Notes under the pieces: model-generated
Database searches by the model: none
Told to the model about the DNA's origin: nothing
What the model saw: only the letters and a program-made list of their open reading frames with translations
Assembly: GCA_003223555.1 (NCBI GenBank)
Contig: QHVM01000071.1
Coordinates: forward strand, 1 to 56,888
Origin: Acidobacteriota bacterium
Lineage (GTDB): Bacteria; Acidobacteriota; Vicinamibacteria; Fen-336
Length of the DNA stretch: 56,888 bases
Reading direction: 5' to 3'
Translations under genes and position numbers: made by a program
Shown here: one piece after another, positions 50,004 to 56,888 of the stretch
How the letters are laid out: the number at the start of each line of letters is the position of its first letter
How positions within the stretch are numbered: the first letter of the stretch is position 1

Positions 50004-50434
50004 CTACCGCTGCCGTAGCGGCCGGCTCGAGTTCCAAATGTTGCGCTTGATGCGCCACGTGCCGTCGCTCTGCTTCTCGTAGATCTTTATCCACGCGCCA
50101 CTGTCGCCACCCTGCGATGGGGCGCTCGGCCCGAGCGTGTACACCCCACTATCTCCTCGGGAGTTTCAGTAAGCGTTGTGAGCCCAGTGAATGCCACGAT
50201 CCACGAGCGAAGCGCGACGCTGCCTTCGACTGCCGCGCCGTTCGGCGGAAGGAAGACGGCATCTGCGGTCAACAGGTTAGCCCAGGCGTCCCAGTTCGAG
50301 GCAAGGGCTGTGTCAGCATACCGCTCCGTTACCTCACGGATCGCCCGGATGTCTGCATCGGATAGTTCCGCGGACCAGGCCCGACCCGCGAGTAACAGCA
50401 GAACTGACACGACGATCGCGCCACGTCGCAGCAT
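50004..50434 (-). pseudogene. SnoaL/DUF4440-like protein with internal frame break
   Basis: From the ATG at 50434 the frame encodes a signal peptide (GAIVVSVLLLLAGRAWSAE) and a SnoaL-like domain (AIREVTERYADTALASNWDA, then LLTADAVFLPPNGAAVEGSV). Near 50147 the frame breaks. The family's closing part, GVYTLGPSAPSQ and IYEKQSDGTWRIKRNIWNSS, continues in a different frame to the stop at 50004. About ten residues expected between them are missing. The 3' end directly abuts the cut GH39 gene. Confidence 0.65.
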
Positions 50435-50648
50435 GCGCACGCTCCTCGCTTGAAGCACGCGTGTCGCTCTCCTGTCCGCCGCCAACGTCCCTCAAACGAA
50501 TAAGTGAACAGCTCTGTACAGATAATCATATCCGCATTATCCAGATCTGTTCATCTCGTGGCTCCGAGGGGAAGAGTCGGCGCCACCTCAGCGCGGCGCC
50601 GTCCAGTTTCAGACGCTGGCGGCTGCGCTGTCGCCGAGGGGACAGCCA

Positions 50649-50903
50649 GTGCTGCGCGATCAGCTCGAGCGCGCGAGCCTGAGTATCGCGCTCAACATCG
50701 CGGAAGGCGCCGGCCGGCGCTCGCGGCCGGACAAGAACCGGTTCTATGGCATCGCGCGAGGGAGCACGAACGAGTGCGCGGCCATCATCGATCTGCTGCG
50801 CGTCCGGGGCTTGGCGAGCGAAGCATCCTGCAACCAGGCGCGGGAGCTGCTCGTGCGCATCGTGCAGATGCTGACGAGGCTGCAGCAGAGGATGGCGGCG
50901 TAG
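50649..50903 (+). CDS. Four-helix bundle protein (S23 family), N-terminus probably incomplete
   Basis: An 84-residue frame from a GTG, matching the four-helix S23/'23S rRNA-intervening-sequence' family: RASLSIALNIAEGAGRRSRP, then FYGIARGSTNECAAIIDLLR. The family normally has about 115 residues. The plus frame reads VQFQTLAAALSPRG just upstream (from about 50605), so the first helix is partly there but no start codon in that frame fits. Function is unknown. It is convergent with rpoC. Confidence 0.68.
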   Translation: MLRDQLERASLSIALNIAEGAGRRSRPDKNRFYGIARGSTNECAAIIDLLRVRGLASEASCNQARELLVRIVQMLTRLQQRMAA

Positions 50904-50910
50904 CCCGCCA

Positions 50911-50945
50911 AATAAAAAGCCGCCAGCGCTTTCGCGCTGGCGGCT
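50911..50945 (-). terminator. Intrinsic terminator of the rpoBC operon
   Basis: A perfect 12-base stem AGCCGCCAGCGC (50918-50929) and GCGCTGGCGGCT (50934-50945) with a 4-base loop. On the minus strand it is followed by TTTTTATT (50918-50911), a good T tract. It lies 66 bases after the rpoC stop. Confidence 0.9.
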
Positions 50946-51010
50946 CGGGTACGGGTCACGGGCACGGGGCCGGCTAACGGAATGACCGGGGCACCTGCAC
51001 GGGAAAGCCG

Positions 51011-55198
<4,188 letters not shown>

Positions 55199-55207
55199 GG
55201 ATAAACC

Positions 55208-56888
<1,681 letters not shown>

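Noticed and set aside
50649-50903. S23-type gene as evidence for an intervening sequence in an rRNA gene
   Set aside because: No rRNA sequence lies around it. Standalone four-helix proteins of this family are common.

Overview
The window is about 57 kb of very GC-rich bacterial chromosome. A large TonB-dependent receptor with an N-terminal carboxypeptidase-like domain (27.4-30.7 kb), a von Willebrand-factor-A protein of the Acidobacteria 'VWFA-related' style, paired MacB-type permeases with a MacA-like adaptor, and the small secreted family with a 'PFSFKVNGKTLPAG' motif together point to Acidobacteriota, perhaps Vicinamibacteria or a relative. This is inferred from gene content; no rRNA gene is present. 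I see no transposase, integrase, CRISPR array, tRNA or rRNA. No gene-free stretch exceeds about 300 bases; the longest (35679-35965, 287 bases) shows nothing clear.

Layout. 0-2.2 kb: a Crp/Fnr regulator, a DoxX-like membrane protein and a secreted CxxC metal/thiol protein, one overlapping operon. 2.3-7.3 kb: a Lys/Arg-rich protein, a macA-like adaptor with two FtsX-type permeases but no ATPase, a methyltransferase and a small membrane protein. 7.4-11.5 kb: a DUF4013 membrane protein, an ETF-quinone oxidoreductase homologue lacking one iron-sulfur ligand, a DinB protein and a tandem-repeat lipoprotein. 11.6-18 kb: a DUF72 protein, the selenoneine genes senB and senA, an SGNH hydrolase, a MerA-like flavoprotein and a broken udgX. 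18.2-22.7 kb: DnaE2 polymerase, a 1-Cys peroxiredoxin and a small secreted protein. 22.7-27.3 kb: a PAP2 phosphatase fused in frame to a predicted outer-membrane protein, preceded by a lipoprotein with a protein-kinase-like residue set. 27.4-37.3 kb: the TonB-dependent receptor, HEAT lipoprotein, large membrane protein, a Rieske/YceI/CxxCH-barrel operon and a broken VWA gene. 37.4-41.4 kb: VOC protein, scrambled tetR, membrane protein, RES/Xre toxin-antitoxin pair, and a lipoprotein plus barrel pair. 41.5-50.9 kb: an accessory region with a lytic transglycosylase, a sialidase-like protein, three tandem genes sharing an N-terminal DUF4214 domain (two carrying glycosidase-like barrels), an RHH/PIN pair, a truncated GH39 gene joined to a broken SnoaL-like gene, and a small four-helix protein. 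50.9-56.9 kb: rpoC and the 3' part of rpoB, closed by a strong intrinsic terminator.

The most notable candidates for undescribed biology are the kinase-like lipoprotein next to the PAP2/outer-membrane fusion, and the DUF4214-tagged glycosidase operon. A recurring oddity is broken frames. Two breaks lie in C/G homopolymers (DoxX, kinase-like lipoprotein). Three look like short internal deletions (udgX, VWA, SnoaL-like). One is a local inversion (tetR). These should be checked against reads before being taken as biology.
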